41,283 nt of DNA. Source: Bacteroidota bacterium (GTDB taxonomy: Bacteria; Bacteroidota; Ignavibacteria; UBA10030). The translations under genes were made by a program, and so were the position numbers. This document shows, piece by piece, positions 1 through 10,640 of this stretch. The stretch is taken from positions 1 to 41,283 of the forward strand of contig JADGQA010000004.1 of assembly GCA_017882185.1 (NCBI GenBank), read 5' to 3'. Under the pieces are notes generated by a model that saw only the letters and a list, made by a program, of their open reading frames with translations, was not told the origin of the DNA and made no database searches. Position 1 is the first letter of the stretch. Each line of letters begins with the position of its first letter.

Positions 1-138
1 GATGACGTGGTTGGCCGCGCGAAAGTGTACGAGGCAATCGTCAAAGGAGAGAACCTTCCCGAGCCGAATGTCCCCGAATCGTTCAATGTCCTTGTACGTG
101 AATTACAGGGCTTGGGATTGGAAATAAAGATTGAGTGA
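1..138 (+). CDS. rpoB: RNA polymerase beta subunit, C-terminal end (partial)
   Basis: The window opens inside a reading frame whose last 45 residues (start [16 protein letters not shown], end LGLEIKIE) match the extreme C-terminus of bacterial RpoB: the conserved GR-K-YE-IVKG segment and the PESF-VL-EL-LGL helix that packs against beta'. The catalytic domains lie outside the window. The frame stops with TGA and rpoC follows after 74 bp, the standard rpoBC arrangement. Identification rests on this conserved tail and on the neighbour. Confidence 0.95.
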   Translation, partial: DDVVGRAKVYEAIVKGENLPEPNVPESFNVLVRELQGLGLEIKIE

Positions 139-168
139 TTTGTTCCATAGTGTGAACAATCAACTGAT

Positions 169-187
169 GCCCGTCCTGACGACGGGC
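169..187 (+). other. Perfect 7-bp hairpin in the rpoB-rpoC intergenic spacer
   Basis: GCCCGTC (169-175) and GACGGGC (181-187) form a perfect stem around the loop CTGAC. No T-run follows, so it is not a normal intrinsic terminator. It lies 25 nt upstream of the rpoC start and just before the GGAGG at 204-208. It may be an mRNA processing or stability site, or a translational modulator of rpoC. The role is inferred from position only. Confidence 0.55.
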
Positions 188-212
188 TCTTCAAACGAAA
201 TGTGGAGGTAGC

Positions 213-3200
213 ATGCCTTTTACGATGAATGATGCAGCAGCTCGAAAGAGCTTTTCGAAAATCACAATCAGTCTCGCATCACCAGACATGATTCTCGTCC
301 GCTCTCACGGGGAAGTCACCAAACCGGAGACAATCAATTACCGTTCATTCCGACCTGAAAAGGACGGCCTGTTCTGTGAAAAGATCTTTGGGCCTACGCG
401 AGACTGGGAGTGCCATTGTGGCAAGTATAAACGGATTCGATATAAAGGGATCACGTGCGATCGCTGTGGTGTTGAAGTAACGCAGAAGAGCGTCCGACGG
501 GAACGTCAGGGTCACATAGCACTTGCGGTCCCGGTCGTTCACATCTGGTATTTCCGTTCGATGCCTTCGAAGATTGGCTACGTGTTGGGCATTGCATCAA
601 AGGAACTCGAGAAGATCATCTACTATGAATCCTATGTTGTGGTCAATCCGGGAACGACCGGTTTGCAGAGATTGGACCTCATTTCCGAAGATCAGTACCT
701 TGAGATACTCTCCTCACTGCCGGAATCGAACTTCGATCTCGAAGACATCGACGCGAAGAAGTTTGTAGCAAAAATGGGTGGCGATGCCATTAAGGATCTC
801 CTTAGTCGTGTCAAAGTGGAGGAACTCGCTGTCGAATTGCGCGAACAAGTGAGGACAGAGACTTCCGTCCAGAAGAAACAAGAAGCGCTCAAGAGACTGC
901 GAGTCATCGAATCATTCCGTCAGAGTGAAAATGAAGCGCCGAACAAGCCCGAGTGGATGGTGCTGGATGTAATTCCGGTCATTCCTCCCGAGCTTCGCCC
1001 GCTGGTACCATTGGAAGGCGGTCGATTCGCCACATCTGATCTCAACGATCTCTATCGACGAGTGATTATCCGGAACAATCGTCTCAAGCGACTCATCGAG
1101 ATTAAAGCCCCTGAAGTCATTCTTCGGAACGAAAAGAGAATGTTGCAGGAGGCGGTCGATTCGTTGTTTGACAATTCACGCCGCGTGAACGCCGTGCGCA
1201 GCGACAATAACCGCGCATTGAAATCATTGTCGGATATGCTCAAAGGCAAACAAGGCCGGTTCCGACAGAATCTGTTGGGCAAACGAGTTGATTACTCCGG
1301 CAGGTCTGTCATCGTCGTCGGTCCGGAATTGAAATTGCACGAATGCGGCCTGCCCAAAGACATGGCGGTGGAATTATTCAAGCCAATGGTCATCCGCAAG
1401 TTGATCGAACGCGGTCTTGTGAAGACTGTCAAGAGCGCGAAGAAAATGGTGGACAAGAAAGGACCTGAGGTTTGGGACATTCTCGATCACATTATTGACG
1501 GACATCCTGTGTTGTTGAACAGGGCTCCTACGCTTCACCGATTGGGCATCCAGGCATTTCAGCCTGTGCTGGTGGAAGGGAAGGCGATCCGGATCCATCC
1601 AATGGTCTGTACTGCATTCAACGCAGACTTCGACGGTGACCAAATGGCGGTTCACGTCCCGTTGTCGTACGAGGCCCAATTAGAAGCACGAATCCTCATG
1701 CTTTCGAGCCATAATATTCTTTCTCCCGCGAGCGGAGCGCCGATTGTTACGCCGACGCAGGATCAAGTCCTTGGATGTTACTATCTGACAAAATCAAAGG
1801 CCGGTGAAATGGGCGAAGGGATGGTGTTCTCCTGTCCCAACGAAGTCATCATCGCCTACGATCAGGGAAAAGTGGCGCTCCATGCCCGACTCAAAGTGCG
1901 CGTAAATGGTGCGCTGGTCGAAACCACCACAGGCCGTGTCATTTTCAATGAAATTGTTCCATCGGATATCCCATTTATCAATGAACTCCTGAACAAAAAG
2001 CGACTCGTTCAGATCATCGCAACCGTTTTTCGTCGCTGCGGAAATCTGATAACAGCCCAGTTCCTGGACAAGTTGAAGACACTTGGATTCACATACGCCA
2101 CCAAGGGAGGTCTCTCCGTATCTGTCGGAGATGTTATCATTCCGAAAGAGAAACAGGAAATGGTTCTCAAGGCAATGAAAGATGTCGAGGGCGTTGAAAC
2201 ACAGTACTACCGCGGGTTTATCACAAACGGCGAACGCTACAACAAGGTGATCGATATTTGGACGCGTGCGACGAGCAGAATTGCCGAGCGCCTCTTCGAT
2301 GCCCTTCAGCACGATCGGGAAGGATTCAATTCTCTCTATATGATGGTTGATTCTGGAGCTCGTGGTTCCAAAGAGCAGGTCCGCCAGCTTGCAGGGATGC
2401 GTGGTTTGATGGCGAAGCCGCAAAAGAGCATGTCGGGAGCTACAGGGGAACTCATTGAGAACCCAATCATCGCGAATTTCCGCGAAGGGCTGTCGATTCT
2501 GGAATACTTCATTTCGACACACGGGGCTCGAAAGGGTCTTGCGGATACAGCACTCAAAACCGCTGATGCCGGTTACCTGACCAGACGTCTTATCGACGTG
2601 GCTCAGGATGCGATCATCTCCGAGCTGGATTGCGGCACGATCCAAGGAGTTGTGACAGGAGCTCTCAAAGAAGGAGAGGATATCAAAGAACCGTTGTCGG
2701 AACGAATCCTCGGACGTGTTTCTGTGCACGACGTCGTCGATCCTCTCTCGGGAAAAACCATTGTTGAGTCGGGCGAAATCATTGACGAGGATACGGCTCA
2801 GAGAATCACAGAGACTTCGATTGAGACTGTGGAAATCCGTTCCGTGCTCACCTGTGAGTCGCGACGCGGTATTTGCGCGAAATGCTATGGAAGGGATCTC
2901 ACAACCGGCGTTCTGGTTGAAGCCGGCACCGCCGTTGGCGTCATTGCCGCTCAGTCAATCGGAGAACCTGGTACGCAGCTCACGCTTCGGACCTTCCACA
3001 CTGGCGGAACTGCAAGTCTTATTGCTTCGCAGTCACAGATCATTTCCAAGTTTGATGGGACCGTACAATACGACGGTATCAAGCACATCGACTATGTCGT
3101 CGGAGAGGACAAGCGTCCGATTGTTTCAGGCCGCAGCGGCATGATCAACATTCTTGACGACGATAACCGCGTTCTTACGAAGTACGACGTTCCGTACGGA

Positions 3201-4496
3201 GCAATCTTGATGCTCCGAGATGGCGCGAAGGTGGCAAAAGGTGAACTTATTTATGAATGGGATCCTTACAATGCCGTCATCGTCTCCGAAGTCAAAGGCG
3301 CGGTGCGGTATGTGGACTTGAAAGAGAATGTCACATATCGGGAAGAACCTGATGAGCAAACGGGTCACATTCAAAAAGTGGTCATCGATAGTAAAGAAAA
3401 GAGTCTCATCCCAGCGTTGACGGTTGTTGGTGCGAAAGGACAAAAGCTGGCGAACTATCCAATCCCGACTCGTGCTCATTTGATTGTCGATGATGGAGAG
3501 GAAATCGAAGCAGGTGCAACACTTGTCAAGATACCGCGAGATATCGGAAAGACGAGGGATATCACGGGAGGGTTGCCTCGAGTAACAGAGTTGTTTGAAG
3601 CGCGACATCCCAGCGACCTGTCCGTGGTCAGCGAAATTGATGGTATCGTTACTATCGGACAACCAAAACGCGGCTCGCGTGAGGTATTTGTACAGAGCCA
3701 CGATGGAAAGGACAAGAGAACGTACCTCGTTCCACTGGGTAAACACTTGCTGACGCAGGATAACGATGTCACGCGGGCAGGCGAGAGGATCTCCGCCGGC
3801 GCCATAGACCCTCACGATATCCTGAAGATCAAAGGTACCACGACTGTTCAGGAGTACCTGGTGAACGAAATCCAGGAAGTCTACCGGATGCAAGGTGTAA
3901 AGATCAACGACAAACACATCGAAATCATTGTCCGACAAATGATGCAGAAGGTGCGAATTGTCGATCCGGGCGACACGAAGTATCTTGAAGGCGATCACGT
4001 AGACAAGGCGAAACTCCGTGATGAAAACGAGAGTCTCGTGGGCAAAATAATTATCGTAAGCAAAGGCGATTCAAAGTTGAAGAACGGGTCAGTCATCACG
4101 AAGAAGGCATTGCGCGAAACGAACGCCGATCTGAAGAAGAAGACCAAGAAAGTGATCGAAGCACGGGAAGCGGAGGCGGCAACATCAGAGCCGATTCTTC
4201 TTGGAATAACCCAGGCTTCGCTGACAACAGACAGCTGGATTTCGGCGGCTTCCTTCCAGGAAACGACAAAAGTCTTGACCGATGCTGCCATTGAGTCGAA
4301 ACTGGACCACTTGCTGGGTCTCAAAGAAAATGTAATCATGGGACACTTGATTCCCGCGGGTAGCGGACAGAAACAATTCCGGGAAGTCATAGTTACTACC
4401 TCCGAACCGGAAGAAATTGCAGTTCAGGAAACAGTCATAGTAGAAGATGGTACAAAAGCAAAGGAAGCCAAGAAAAAGGTCAGAGTATCCGCATAA
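213..4496 (+). CDS. rpoC: DNA-directed RNA polymerase subunit beta'
   Basis: Catalytic large subunit of RNA polymerase, 1427 residues. The N-terminal zinc-binding domain has Cys67, Cys69, Cys82 and Cys85. The absolutely conserved NADFDGD motif, whose three Asp bind the catalytic Mg2+, is at 470-476. The second zinc site is Cys807, Cys881, Cys888 and Cys891. The trigger-loop segment [11 protein letters not shown] follows, and roughly residues 950-1120 form an insert of sandwich-barrel hybrid type (SI3-like) before the trigger loop resumes near [12 protein letters not shown]. The Lys/Glu-rich C-terminal tail (end KKKVRVSA) looks disordered. The start at 213 has GGAGG four bases upstream; Met5 is a possible alternative. 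The gene would be cotranscribed with rpoB. The overall sequence type is that of Bacteroidota/Chlorobiota. Confidence 0.98.
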   Translation: MPFTMNDAAARKSFSKITISLASPDMILVRSHGEVTKPETINYRSFRPEKDGLFCEKIFGPTRDWECHCGKYKRIRYKGITCDRCGVEVTQKSVRRERQGHIALAVPVVHIWYFRSMPSKIGYVLGIASKELEKIIYYESYVVVNPGTTGLQRLDLISEDQYLEILSSLPESNFDLEDIDAKKFVAKMGGDAIKDLLSRVKVEELAVELREQVRTETSVQKKQEALKRLRVIESFRQSENEAPNKPEWMVLDVIPVIPPELRPLVPLEGGRFATSDLNDLYRRVIIRNNRLKRLIEIKAPEVILRNEKRMLQEAVDSLFDNSRRVNAVRSDNNRALKSLSDMLKGKQGRFRQNLLGKRVDYSGRSVIVVGPELKLHECGLPKDMAVELFKPMVIRKLIERGLVKTVKSAKKMVDKKGPEVWDILDHIIDGHPVLLNRAPTLHRLGIQAFQPVLVEGKAIRIHPMVCTAFNADFDGDQMAVHVPLSYEAQLEARILMLSSHNILSPASGAPIVTPTQDQVLGCYYLTKSKAGEMGEGMVFSCPNEVIIAYDQGKVALHARLKVRVNGALVETTTGRVIFNEIVPSDIPFINELLNKKRLVQIIATVFRRCGNLITAQFLDKLKTLGFTYATKGGLSVSVGDVIIPKEKQEMVLKAMKDVEGVETQYYRGFITNGERYNKVIDIWTRATSRIAERLFDALQHDREGFNSLYMMVDSGARGSKEQVRQLAGMRGLMAKPQKSMSGATGELIENPIIANFREGLSILEYFISTHGARKGLADTALKTADAGYLTRRLIDVAQDAIISELDCGTIQGVVTGALKEGEDIKEPLSERILGRVSVHDVVDPLSGKTIVESGEIIDEDTAQRITETSIETVEIRSVLTCESRRGICAKCYGRDLTTGVLVEAGTAVGVIAAQSIGEPGTQLTLRTFHTGGTASLIASQSQIISKFDGTVQYDGIKHIDYVVGEDKRPIVSGRSGMINILDDDNRVLTKYDVPYGAILMLRDGAKVAKGELIYEWDPYNAVIVSEVKGAVRYVDLKENVTYREEPDEQTGHIQKVVIDSKEKSLIPALTVVGAKGQKLANYPIPTRAHLIVDDGEEIEAGATLVKIPRDIGKTRDITGGLPRVTELFEARHPSDLSVVSEIDGIVTIGQPKRGSREVFVQSHDGKDKRTYLVPLGKHLLTQDNDVTRAGERISAGAIDPHDILKIKGTTTVQEYLVNEIQEVYRMQGVKINDKHIEIIVRQMMQKVRIVDPGDTKYLEGDHVDKAKLRDENESLVGKIIIVSKGDSKLKNGSVITKKALRETNADLKKKTKKVIEAREAEAATSEPILLGITQASLTTDSWISAASFQETTKVLTDAAIESKLDHLLGLKENVIMGHLIPAGSGQKQFREVIVTTSEPEEIAVQETVIVEDGTKAKEAKKKVRVSA

Positions 4497-4521
4497 TTCG
4501 AAAAATGATGTCGCGGATGCG

Positions 4522-4550
4522 TTGACATTCTCAGCGAATATTGTTATATT
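4522..4550 (+). promoter_or_regulatory. Sigma70-type promoter for the str/S10/spc/alpha superoperon
   Basis: A perfect -35 TTGACA (4522-4527) and a -10 TATATT (4545-4550) are separated by 17 bp in the rpoC-rpsL gap. This predicts initiation near 4557 and a leader of about 50 nt before rpsL. The gap has no strong terminator, so the ribosomal genes probably receive both this promoter and readthrough from rpoBC. The same hexamers with the same spacing recur at 25124-25152. Confidence 0.8.
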
Positions 4551-4605
4551 AAAAGCCTGATTTTTTGGCGAATTTTCGCATTTTCAATAATGGAGTTCAC
4601 GTTCA

Positions 4606-4977
4606 GTGCCGACAATTAATCAATTAGTTCGGAAGAGCAGAGAAAGGGTGCTTTGGAAAAGCAAATCACCAGCTTTGCAAGGCAGTCCTCAAAAGCGGGG
4701 AGTATGCACGCGTGTATACACGACTACACCGAAGAAGCCAAACTCGGCACTCAGAAAAGTTGCCCGTGTAAGGTTGACCAACGGCATAGAAGTCACGGCG
4801 TACATTCCTGGTGAGGGTCACAACCTTCAGGAGCATTCCATTGTCCTGATTCGAGGTGGTAGAGTCAAGGATCTGCCGGGCGTCCGCTACCATATCATTC
4901 GCGGATCTCTCGACACGCAGGGAGTGCAGGATCGCAAACAAGGACGTTCAAAATACGGAGCAAAGAGGCCCAAGTAG
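4606..4977 (+). CDS. rpsL: 30S ribosomal protein uS12
   Basis: Decoding-centre protein of the small subunit, 123 residues. The conserved [19 protein letters not shown] block includes Lys43 and the [11 protein letters not shown] and [13 protein letters not shown] blocks include Lys88. These are the positions changed in classical streptomycin-resistant mutants, and here both are wild type. Asp89 is the site that many bacteria modify by methylthiolation. The start is GTG, ten bases after GGAG (4592-4595). It is the first gene after the internal promoter and is followed six bases later by rpsG. Confidence 0.98.
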   Translation: MPTINQLVRKSRERVLWKSKSPALQGSPQKRGVCTRVYTTTPKKPNSALRKVARVRLTNGIEVTAYIPGEGHNLQEHSIVLIRGGRVKDLPGVRYHIIRGSLDTQGVQDRKQGRSKYGAKRPK

Positions 4978-4983
4978 AAGCTC

Positions 4984-5451
4984 ATGAGAAAGAAAAGAGC
5001 CACAAAAAGGATAATTTCACCGGACCCGAAATACAACGATCTTCTCATTTCAAGATTCGTCAACAGCATCTTGCAGCGTGGGAAGAAGCATCTGGCCCGG
5101 AAGATTCTGTACGATGCGTTATCAATGATTGAACAAAAGTCCAAGAACAATCCTCTTGACGTGTTCAAGAAAGCCGTCGATAATGTGTCGCCCTTGATAG
5201 AGGTAAAGGCGCGACGAGTTGGTGGAGCTACCTATCAGGTCCCTACAGAAGTTCGCCCCGAGCGGCGAACCGCTCTTGCTATCCGCTGGTTAATCTCCAA
5301 CGCAAAAGAACGCTCGGAGAAATCCATGTCGCAAAAGCTGGCCTCGGAACTCATGGCCGCATTTGCGGGTGAAGGTGGAGCAATAAAAAAGAAGGACGAC
5401 GTTCACAGAATGGCGGAAGCCAACAAAGCGTTCGCCCATTTCCGCTGGTAA
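4984..5451 (+). CDS. rpsG: 30S ribosomal protein uS7
   Basis: Primary 16S-binding protein that nucleates the 30S head, 155 residues. The N-terminus MRKKRATKRIISPDPKYND, the VKARRVGGATYQVP beta-hairpin and RRTALAIRWL are all typical, and the C-terminus FAHFRW is as in short uS7 forms. In E. coli uS7 represses its own operon through a site between rpsL and rpsG. Here that gap is only six bases, so that operator cannot exist in the same place. The next gene, fusA, is 71 bp downstream. Confidence 0.98.
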   Translation: MRKKRATKRIISPDPKYNDLLISRFVNSILQRGKKHLARKILYDALSMIEQKSKNNPLDVFKKAVDNVSPLIEVKARRVGGATYQVPTEVRPERRTALAIRWLISNAKERSEKSMSQKLASELMAAFAGEGGAIKKKDDVHRMAEANKAFAHFRW

Positions 5452-5472
5452 GACAGCAATAAAACTTGTTTG

Positions 5473-5502
5473 AGATGCCGTGATGGAGAGGCCGTGGCGT
5501 CT
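5473..5502 (+). other. Hairpin between rpsG and fusA
   Basis: AGATGCC (5473-5479) pairs with GGCGTCT (5496-5502), seven pairs including one G-U, with a 16-nt loop. It lies 20 nt before the fusA start, which has only a weak ribosome-binding site (CTGGAAAA). It could modulate fusA translation or be an S7 target that has moved. This is inference; the structure is modest. Confidence 0.35.
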
Positions 5503-5522
5503 GGTAATGGTCTGGAAAATTT

Positions 5523-7628
5523 ATGCCTAGAGAGTATTCATTAGATAAAACGAGAAATATCGGCATCATGGCACATATCGATGCCGGTAAGACAACGACG
5601 ACTGAAAGGATTCTTTTCTTTACAGGAAAGTTGCATCGGATCGGCGAAGTGCATGATGGCGCTGCGACCATGGATTGGATGGAACAGGAGAAGGAGCGTG
5701 GCATTACCATTACGAGCGCCGCAACGACATGTTTTTGGAACAATCATCGCATCAATATCATTGATACGCCCGGTCACGTAGATTTCACAATTGAAGTTGA
5801 GCGGTCCCTGCGCGTTCTTGATGGTGCTGTTGCTCTGTTTTGCTCTGTTGGCGGAGTCGAACCCCAATCGGAGACAGTCTGGCGCCAGGCGGACAAGTAT
5901 GGCGTGCCTCGGATCGCTTTCGTAAACAAGATGGATCGCGCCGGAGCAGACTTCCTTGGCGTGATTGACATGATGAAGAAGCGCCTGAGTGCGAATGCTG
6001 TCCCCGTCCAATTGCCTGTCGGTGAAGCAGATATGTTCGCGGGAGTTATCAACCTTATTACGATGAAAGCGCGAATGTACCACGAACACAATCAGGGAAT
6101 GACGTGGGATGAAATCGAAATCCCGGAAAAATTAAAGACAAAGGCTGCCGAATATCGCATTAAAATGCTCGAAGCCGTCGCCGATGAGGACGATACACTG
6201 CTTGAAAAGTACCTTGAGGGCAAAGAAATCTCCCCTGATGAGATCACTACGGTGTTGAGAAGAGCAACATTGAAGAACAGCATTATTCCAGTTCTCTGCG
6301 GGTCATCGTTCAAGAACAAGGGCGTGCAGCAATTGATGGACGCGGTGGTTGATTTCCTGCCTTCTCCTCTTGATATCAAAAGTGGGATGTTACACGGCCA
6401 TCATCCGCACAGACACGATGACATCGTTCGCCAGGTATCCGATCAGGAAAAGTTTACGGCTCTCGCGTTCAAGATAATGAGCGATCCGTTTGTCGGTCGT
6501 CTTACGTATTTCAGAGTGTACACTGGCACTCTGTCAGCTGGATCCTACGTTTATAATGTGGTTTCCGACAAAAAGGAGCGGATTGCACGCTTACTCAGGA
6601 TGCACGCCAACCACCGGGAAGAGGTGCAGGAAGCATTCGCAGGGGATATCGTTGCTGCAATCGGCATGAAAAATACGAGGACAGGGGACACTCTTACTGA
6701 AGAAGATGATCCGATACTTCTTGAGCAGATGACTTTCCCTCAACCTGTGATCGACGTTGCGATTGAACCGAAGACAAAAGTCGACCAGGAAAAAATGGGA
6801 GAGGCGCTCCAACGGTTGGCAGAAGAGGACCCGACATTCAAGGTCTCTTCCAACGAGGAAACCGGACAGACGATTATCAGTGGCATGGGAGAGCTTCATC
6901 TTGAAATCATCATTGACCGGATGAAGCGTGAATTCAGAGTTGAAGCAAATGTCGGCAAGCCTCAGGTTGCTTACAAGGAAACGATTACAAAAAAGGTGAC
7001 TGCAGAAGGAAAATTCATCAGGCAATCTGGTGGTCGCGGTCAATATGGTCACGTTTGGCTGGAAATTGAGCCGAACGAAAAAGGAAAAGGCTTTGAATTC
7101 GAAAATGGAATCATCGGCGGCGCTGTTCCCAGGGAATATATCAAGCCGACTGAACAAGGCATTTTCGAGGCCATGAAGAACGGTGTGTTGGCCGGATATC
7201 CCGTCGAAGATATCAAAGTCAAACTGATCGACGGCTCGTTCCATCCGGTGGATTCCTCTGAAATGGCATTCAAAATTGCTGGATCGATGGGATTCAAAGA
7301 GGGGGCTAGGAGGGCGGGCCCTGTGCTTCTTGAACCGATCATGGCGGTCGAAGTTGTGACACCCGAAGAGTACATGGGCGATGTCATGGGTGACCTCAGC
7401 GCGCGCAGGGGGAGGATTGAAGGTATGACGTCCCGCAAGGACGCGCAGGTTATCAAGTCGATGGTTCCGTTGTCGGAAATGTTTGGATACGCCACGGCGA
7501 TGCGTTCGATGACGCAGGGACGAGCGCTCTACACTATGCAATTCTCTCACTATGAACCGACACCGAGGAGTATCTCTGACCAGATCATCGAGAAGGTGAA
7601 GGGAAAAGAGGCTGTACCGGTTTCGTGA
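5523..7628 (+). CDS. fusA: Translation elongation factor G
   Basis: GTPase that drives translocation on the ribosome, 701 residues, five-domain full length. G1 is AHIDAGKTT (17-25), switch I contains RGITIT (59-64), G3 is DTPGH (81-85), G4 is NKMD (135-138). Domain IV has the conserved [11 protein letters not shown] segment, and domain V has [13 protein letters not shown] loop after the G domain is unusually His-rich: His291, 293, 294, 296 and 298. The start follows only a weak Shine-Dalgarno, which is odd for a highly expressed protein and may mean coupling to rpsG. The gene lies in the usual str order rpsL-rpsG-fusA-tuf. Confidence 0.98.
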   Translation: MPREYSLDKTRNIGIMAHIDAGKTTTTERILFFTGKLHRIGEVHDGAATMDWMEQEKERGITITSAATTCFWNNHRINIIDTPGHVDFTIEVERSLRVLDGAVALFCSVGGVEPQSETVWRQADKYGVPRIAFVNKMDRAGADFLGVIDMMKKRLSANAVPVQLPVGEADMFAGVINLITMKARMYHEHNQGMTWDEIEIPEKLKTKAAEYRIKMLEAVADEDDTLLEKYLEGKEISPDEITTVLRRATLKNSIIPVLCGSSFKNKGVQQLMDAVVDFLPSPLDIKSGMLHGHHPHRHDDIVRQVSDQEKFTALAFKIMSDPFVGRLTYFRVYTGTLSAGSYVYNVVSDKKERIARLLRMHANHREEVQEAFAGDIVAAIGMKNTRTGDTLTEEDDPILLEQMTFPQPVIDVAIEPKTKVDQEKMGEALQRLAEEDPTFKVSSNEETGQTIISGMGELHLEIIIDRMKREFRVEANVGKPQVAYKETITKKVTAEGKFIRQSGGRGQYGHVWLEIEPNEKGKGFEFENGIIGGAVPREYIKPTEQGIFEAMKNGVLAGYPVEDIKVKLIDGSFHPVDSSEMAFKIAGSMGFKEGARRAGPVLLEPIMAVEVVTPEEYMGDVMGDLSARRGRIEGMTSRKDAQVIKSMVPLSEMFGYATAMRSMTQGRALYTMQFSHYEPTPRSISDQIIEKVKGKEAVPVS

Positions 7629-7677
7629 ATTTGAGAAGCACAACCTAGAAACCAAGTCAATATAAGGAGATCCTTAC

Positions 7678-8889
7678 ATGGCAAAAGGTAAGTTTGATCG
7701 CAGCAAGCCACACGTAAACGTTGGCACGATTGGACACGTAGATCACGGGAAGACAACTCTGACCGCGGCCATTACGATGGTGCTTGCCAAAAAGGGACTT
7801 TCGGAAATTCGAACCTTCGACTCGATCGACAATGCTCCCGAAGAAAAGGCACGTGGAATCACTATTGCCACAGCGCACGTCGAGTACTCGACAGAGAAGC
7901 GACACTATGCGCACGTGGATTGCCCGGGCCACGCTGACTATGTGAAAAACATGATCACGGGTGCTGCCCAAATGGACGGTGCAATTCTTGTCGTCGCTGC
8001 AACAGACGGTCCGATGCCCCAAACGCGTGAACATATCCTCCTTGCTCGTCAGGTCGGTGTTCCAAAGATTGTTGTGTTCATGAATAAGGTCGATGCGGTG
8101 GACGATCCAGAGCTGCTGGATCTCGTTGAACTTGAGCTGAGAGATCTTCTTAAGAAGTACGAATTCCCGGGCGATGATATCCCCATCATTCGCGGATCGG
8201 CACTTAAGGCCATGGAAGCTGCTTTGAGGCCCGATTCGAAACCTGATGATCCGGCATTCAAGTGCATCATGGATTTGATGGACGCCGTCGACACGTATAT
8301 CCCCCTTCCGAAGCGCGATATTGAGAAACCGTTTCTCATGCCTGTTGAAGACGTCTTCTCTATCACGGGTCGCGGTACTGTCGGCACGGGCCGAGTCGAA
8401 CGGGGCCACTGCAAAGTCGGTGACGAAGTTGAGGTGGTCGGTCTCGGTGCCCACAAGAAAACGGTCGTGACGGGTGCCGAAATGTTCCGCAAGGAACTCG
8501 ACGAAGTGATGGCAGGAGATAACGCCGGACTTCTGTTGCGTGGCGTTGAAAAGAACGAACTTGAGCGCGGTATGGTTATTGCCAAACCTGGTTCGATTAC
8601 GCCACACAAAAAGTTCACAGCTCAGGTCTATGTCCTTAAGAAAGAAGAAGGTGGTCGCCACACGCCATTCCTCACAGGCTATCGTCCTCAATTCTATTTC
8701 CGAACGACAGATGTGACCGGTGTGGTTACGCTTCCGAATGGTGTTGAAATGGTCATGCCTGGCGACAATCTTGACGCCGTCAATATCGAGCTCATTTCCA
8801 CCATTGCTATGGAAGAAGGATTGAGGTTTGCTATTCGTGAAGGTGGCCGGACTGTCGGCGCTGGAGTCGTAACAAAAATTCTCGAATAG
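7678..8889 (+). CDS. tuf: Translation elongation factor Tu
   Basis: Delivers aminoacyl-tRNA to the ribosomal A site as a GTP complex; 403 residues. The P-loop GHVDHGKT is at 19-26, the switch region carries [10 protein letters not shown]3 is DCPGH (81-85) and G4 is NKVD (136-139). Domains II and III are complete with [14 protein letters not shown] and [17 protein letters not shown] precedes the ATG at good spacing. It is followed by a hairpin-containing gap before rpsJ. In many Bacteroidales tuf lies elsewhere, whereas its placement before rpsJ resembles Chlorobiota and many other phyla. This is the only copy in the window. Confidence 0.98.
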   Translation: MAKGKFDRSKPHVNVGTIGHVDHGKTTLTAAITMVLAKKGLSEIRTFDSIDNAPEEKARGITIATAHVEYSTEKRHYAHVDCPGHADYVKNMITGAAQMDGAILVVAATDGPMPQTREHILLARQVGVPKIVVFMNKVDAVDDPELLDLVELELRDLLKKYEFPGDDIPIIRGSALKAMEAALRPDSKPDDPAFKCIMDLMDAVDTYIPLPKRDIEKPFLMPVEDVFSITGRGTVGTGRVERGHCKVGDEVEVVGLGAHKKTVVTGAEMFRKELDEVMAGDNAGLLLRGVEKNELERGMVIAKPGSITPHKKFTAQVYVLKKEEGGRHTPFLTGYRPQFYFRTTDVTGVVTLPNGVEMVMPGDNLDAVNIELISTIAMEEGLRFAIREGGRTVGAGVVTKILE

Positions 8890-8903
8890 AGCTGTCTCAC
8901 GTG

Positions 8904-8937
8904 GAGCCCTCTCTGGTATTGGCTTTTGAGTGGGCTC
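8904..8937 (+). other. Hairpin in the tuf-rpsJ spacer
   Basis: GAGCCC (8904-8909) pairs with GGGCTC (8932-8937). After a T-T mismatch, CTC (8911-8913) pairs with GAG (8928-8930), with a 14-nt loop. It is followed by ATTAAA rather than a T-run and ends nine bases before the rpsJ Shine-Dalgarno (TAGGAG, 8946-8951). It may be a leader-type control element of the S10 cluster or an mRNA processing site; the function is not shown. Confidence 0.5.
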
Positions 8938-8957
8938 ATTAAATCTAGGAGTATTCC

Positions 8958-9266
8958 TTGGCTGGGCAAAAAATAAGAATAAAGCTTAAGTCGTACGATC
9001 ACAATCTGATCGACAAGTCTGCTGAGAAGATCATCAAGACTGTACGCTCAACGGGGGCCGTCGTATCCGGACCGATTCCGTTGCCGACAAAGCGAAGTCT
9101 TTACACGGTGAACCGTTCTCCGCATGTGGACAAGAAATCCCGCGAACAATTCGAGACGCGGTCCCATAAGAGACTTATCGACATTCTCAATGCAACCGGC
9201 AAAACGGTGGATTCGCTGCAAAAGTTGGAACTTCCCGCCGGTGTTGATGTCGAAATCAAAGTCTAA
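8958..9266 (+). CDS. rpsJ: 30S ribosomal protein uS10
   Basis: Small-subunit head protein that also acts as NusE in antitermination complexes; 102 residues. The sequence [20 protein letters not shown] and the central [24 protein letters not shown] loop region are diagnostic. The start is TTG, chosen because TAGGAG lies six bases upstream and the second residue onward matches the family start; there is no nearby ATG. It opens the S10 cluster, whose usual order (rpsJ, rplC, rplD, rplW, rplB, rpsS, rplV, rpsC, rplP, rpmC, rpsQ) is intact. Confidence 0.97.
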   Translation: MAGQKIRIKLKSYDHNLIDKSAEKIIKTVRSTGAVVSGPIPLPTKRSLYTVNRSPHVDKKSREQFETRSHKRLIDILNATGKTVDSLQKLELPAGVDVEIKV

Positions 9267-9349
9267 GTGACTTGAGACTTTAAGGGCTGATCGTCTGACT
9301 TGGTATTGAGGTTCTTCTCGAGGAGGACTTCAAAAGGATAAGGAGCAAT

Positions 9350-9979
9350 ATGGTGCGTGGCATCTTAGGTAAAAAAATTGGAATGACGAGCATCTTTGAC
9401 GAGAATGGGGAATCGGTTCCCTGTACCATCATAGAAGCCGGACCGTGCTTTGTGACTCAAATAAAGACGAAAGAGAAGGATGGCTACGATGCTGTCCAGC
9501 TTGGCTTCGAAGAGCACAGAGAGCGATTGGTCAACAAACCTCTCAAAGGGCACTTCGCGAAGGCACACGTGAAAGCGGTGCGTTGGTTGAGCGAATTCCG
9601 CGAAGTGGGAGAGAATGGACTCAAGCTCGGCTCTGAAGTGAAGGTCGATATTTTTTCCCAGGGCGAAGTGGTCGATGTGATAGGTAAGTCGAAGGGGCGC
9701 GGATTCCAGGGAGTTGTGAAACGGCATCATTTTAGCGGTGTCGGTATGACGACGCACGGGGCGTCTGATCGCGTTCGCGCACCGGGGTCCATTGGTTCCA
9801 GCTCCTATCCATCGCGTGTATTCAAAGGAATGCGGATGGGTGGAAGAATGGGGTTTGAGAAAACTACCGTGAAAAACCTCAAGGTCGTCAAAGTCATTCC
9901 GGAATCCAATGTGTTGATTGTAAAAGGATCTGTCCCCGGAGCAATTAATGGGTATCTCGAGATCGTCCGGCACAACTAA
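9350..9979 (+). CDS. rplC: 50S ribosomal protein uL3
   Basis: Early-assembly large-subunit protein whose loop reaches the peptidyl transferase centre; 209 residues. The N-terminus ([17 protein letters not shown]) and the central [20 protein letters not shown] region, followed by [18 protein letters not shown], are conserved. ATAAGGAGCAAT gives a clear ribosome-binding site before the ATG. It is separated from rpsJ by 83 bp, the largest gap inside the S10 cluster, and from rplD by about 20 bp. Confidence 0.98.
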   Translation: MVRGILGKKIGMTSIFDENGESVPCTIIEAGPCFVTQIKTKEKDGYDAVQLGFEEHRERLVNKPLKGHFAKAHVKAVRWLSEFREVGENGLKLGSEVKVDIFSQGEVVDVIGKSKGRGFQGVVKRHHFSGVGMTTHGASDRVRAPGSIGSSSYPSRVFKGMRMGGRMGFEKTTVKNLKVVKVIPESNVLIVKGSVPGAINGYLEIVRHN

Positions 9980-9999
9980 GAATCCAAGGAACAGTGACA

Positions 10000-10629
10000 A
10001 TGCAAGTTGATGTCTATAAAACAGATGGTTCCCTTTCGGGTGAAAAAATTGCCCTCGATCCGGGTATATTTGAAATGAAACCCAACGATCATGCAATTTA
10101 CCAGGTCGTTCGAAGCATTCAGGCTAATCAACACCAGGGTACTCACAAAGTGAAACCGCGCAATGAAGTGCGTGGCGGTGGGAAGAAACCTTTCAAACAA
10201 AAGAAAACCGGGCGCGCTCGGGCAGGATCGACACGTTCCCCGTTGTGGGTTGGGGGCGGTTCAATTTTTGGACCCATGCCTCACGATTACGTTATCAAGC
10301 TACCGGTCAAAGTGAAGAAGCTTGCGCGTAAATCGGCCTTGAGTTACAAGGCGATGGAAAACGGTGTCATGGTGGTAGAGGATTTCAACTTCGACGCACC
10401 AAAGACAAAATCAATGGTCACAATTTTGAAAGCGCTCTCGTTGGAGAATAAGAAGACACTGCTCCTCACGCCAAAGACGGAGCAGCAGGTGCTCAAATCG
10501 GGAAGAAATATCCCCACCCTTGCGGTGCGTGAAGCGGACAAGGCTTCTACTTTTGAGATTCTCAAGAATCAAGTACTACTGATACAAAAGAGTGCGGTGG
10601 AAGTGTTGCAGAAATCTCTTAAGAACTAG
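10000..10629 (+). CDS. rplD: 50S ribosomal protein uL4
   Basis: Lines the peptide exit tunnel; in E. coli it also represses the S10 operon. The protein has 209 residues. The conserved tunnel-loop region is present (KVKPRNEVRGGGKKPFKQK, then TGRARAGSTRSPLWVGGG). I place the start at the ATG at 10000, nine bases after CAAGGA; a GTG two codons upstream is also in frame but lies only three bases from that site. Whether autogenous control operates here is unknown, but the hairpin before rpsJ is a possible target. Confidence 0.97.
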   Translation: MQVDVYKTDGSLSGEKIALDPGIFEMKPNDHAIYQVVRSIQANQHQGTHKVKPRNEVRGGGKKPFKQKKTGRARAGSTRSPLWVGGGSIFGPMPHDYVIKLPVKVKKLARKSALSYKAMENGVMVVEDFNFDAPKTKSMVTILKALSLENKKTLLLTPKTEQQVLKSGRNIPTLAVREADKASTFEILKNQVLLIQKSAVEVLQKSLKN

Positions 10630-10640
10630 GACGATCGATT

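Noticed and set aside
6591-7655. Long antisense open frame opposite fusA (also opposite tuf at 7657-8691 and rpoC at 1794-2729)
   Set aside because: They mirror strongly conserved sense genes, have no recognisable protein sequence and no ribosome-binding site; they result from codon bias.
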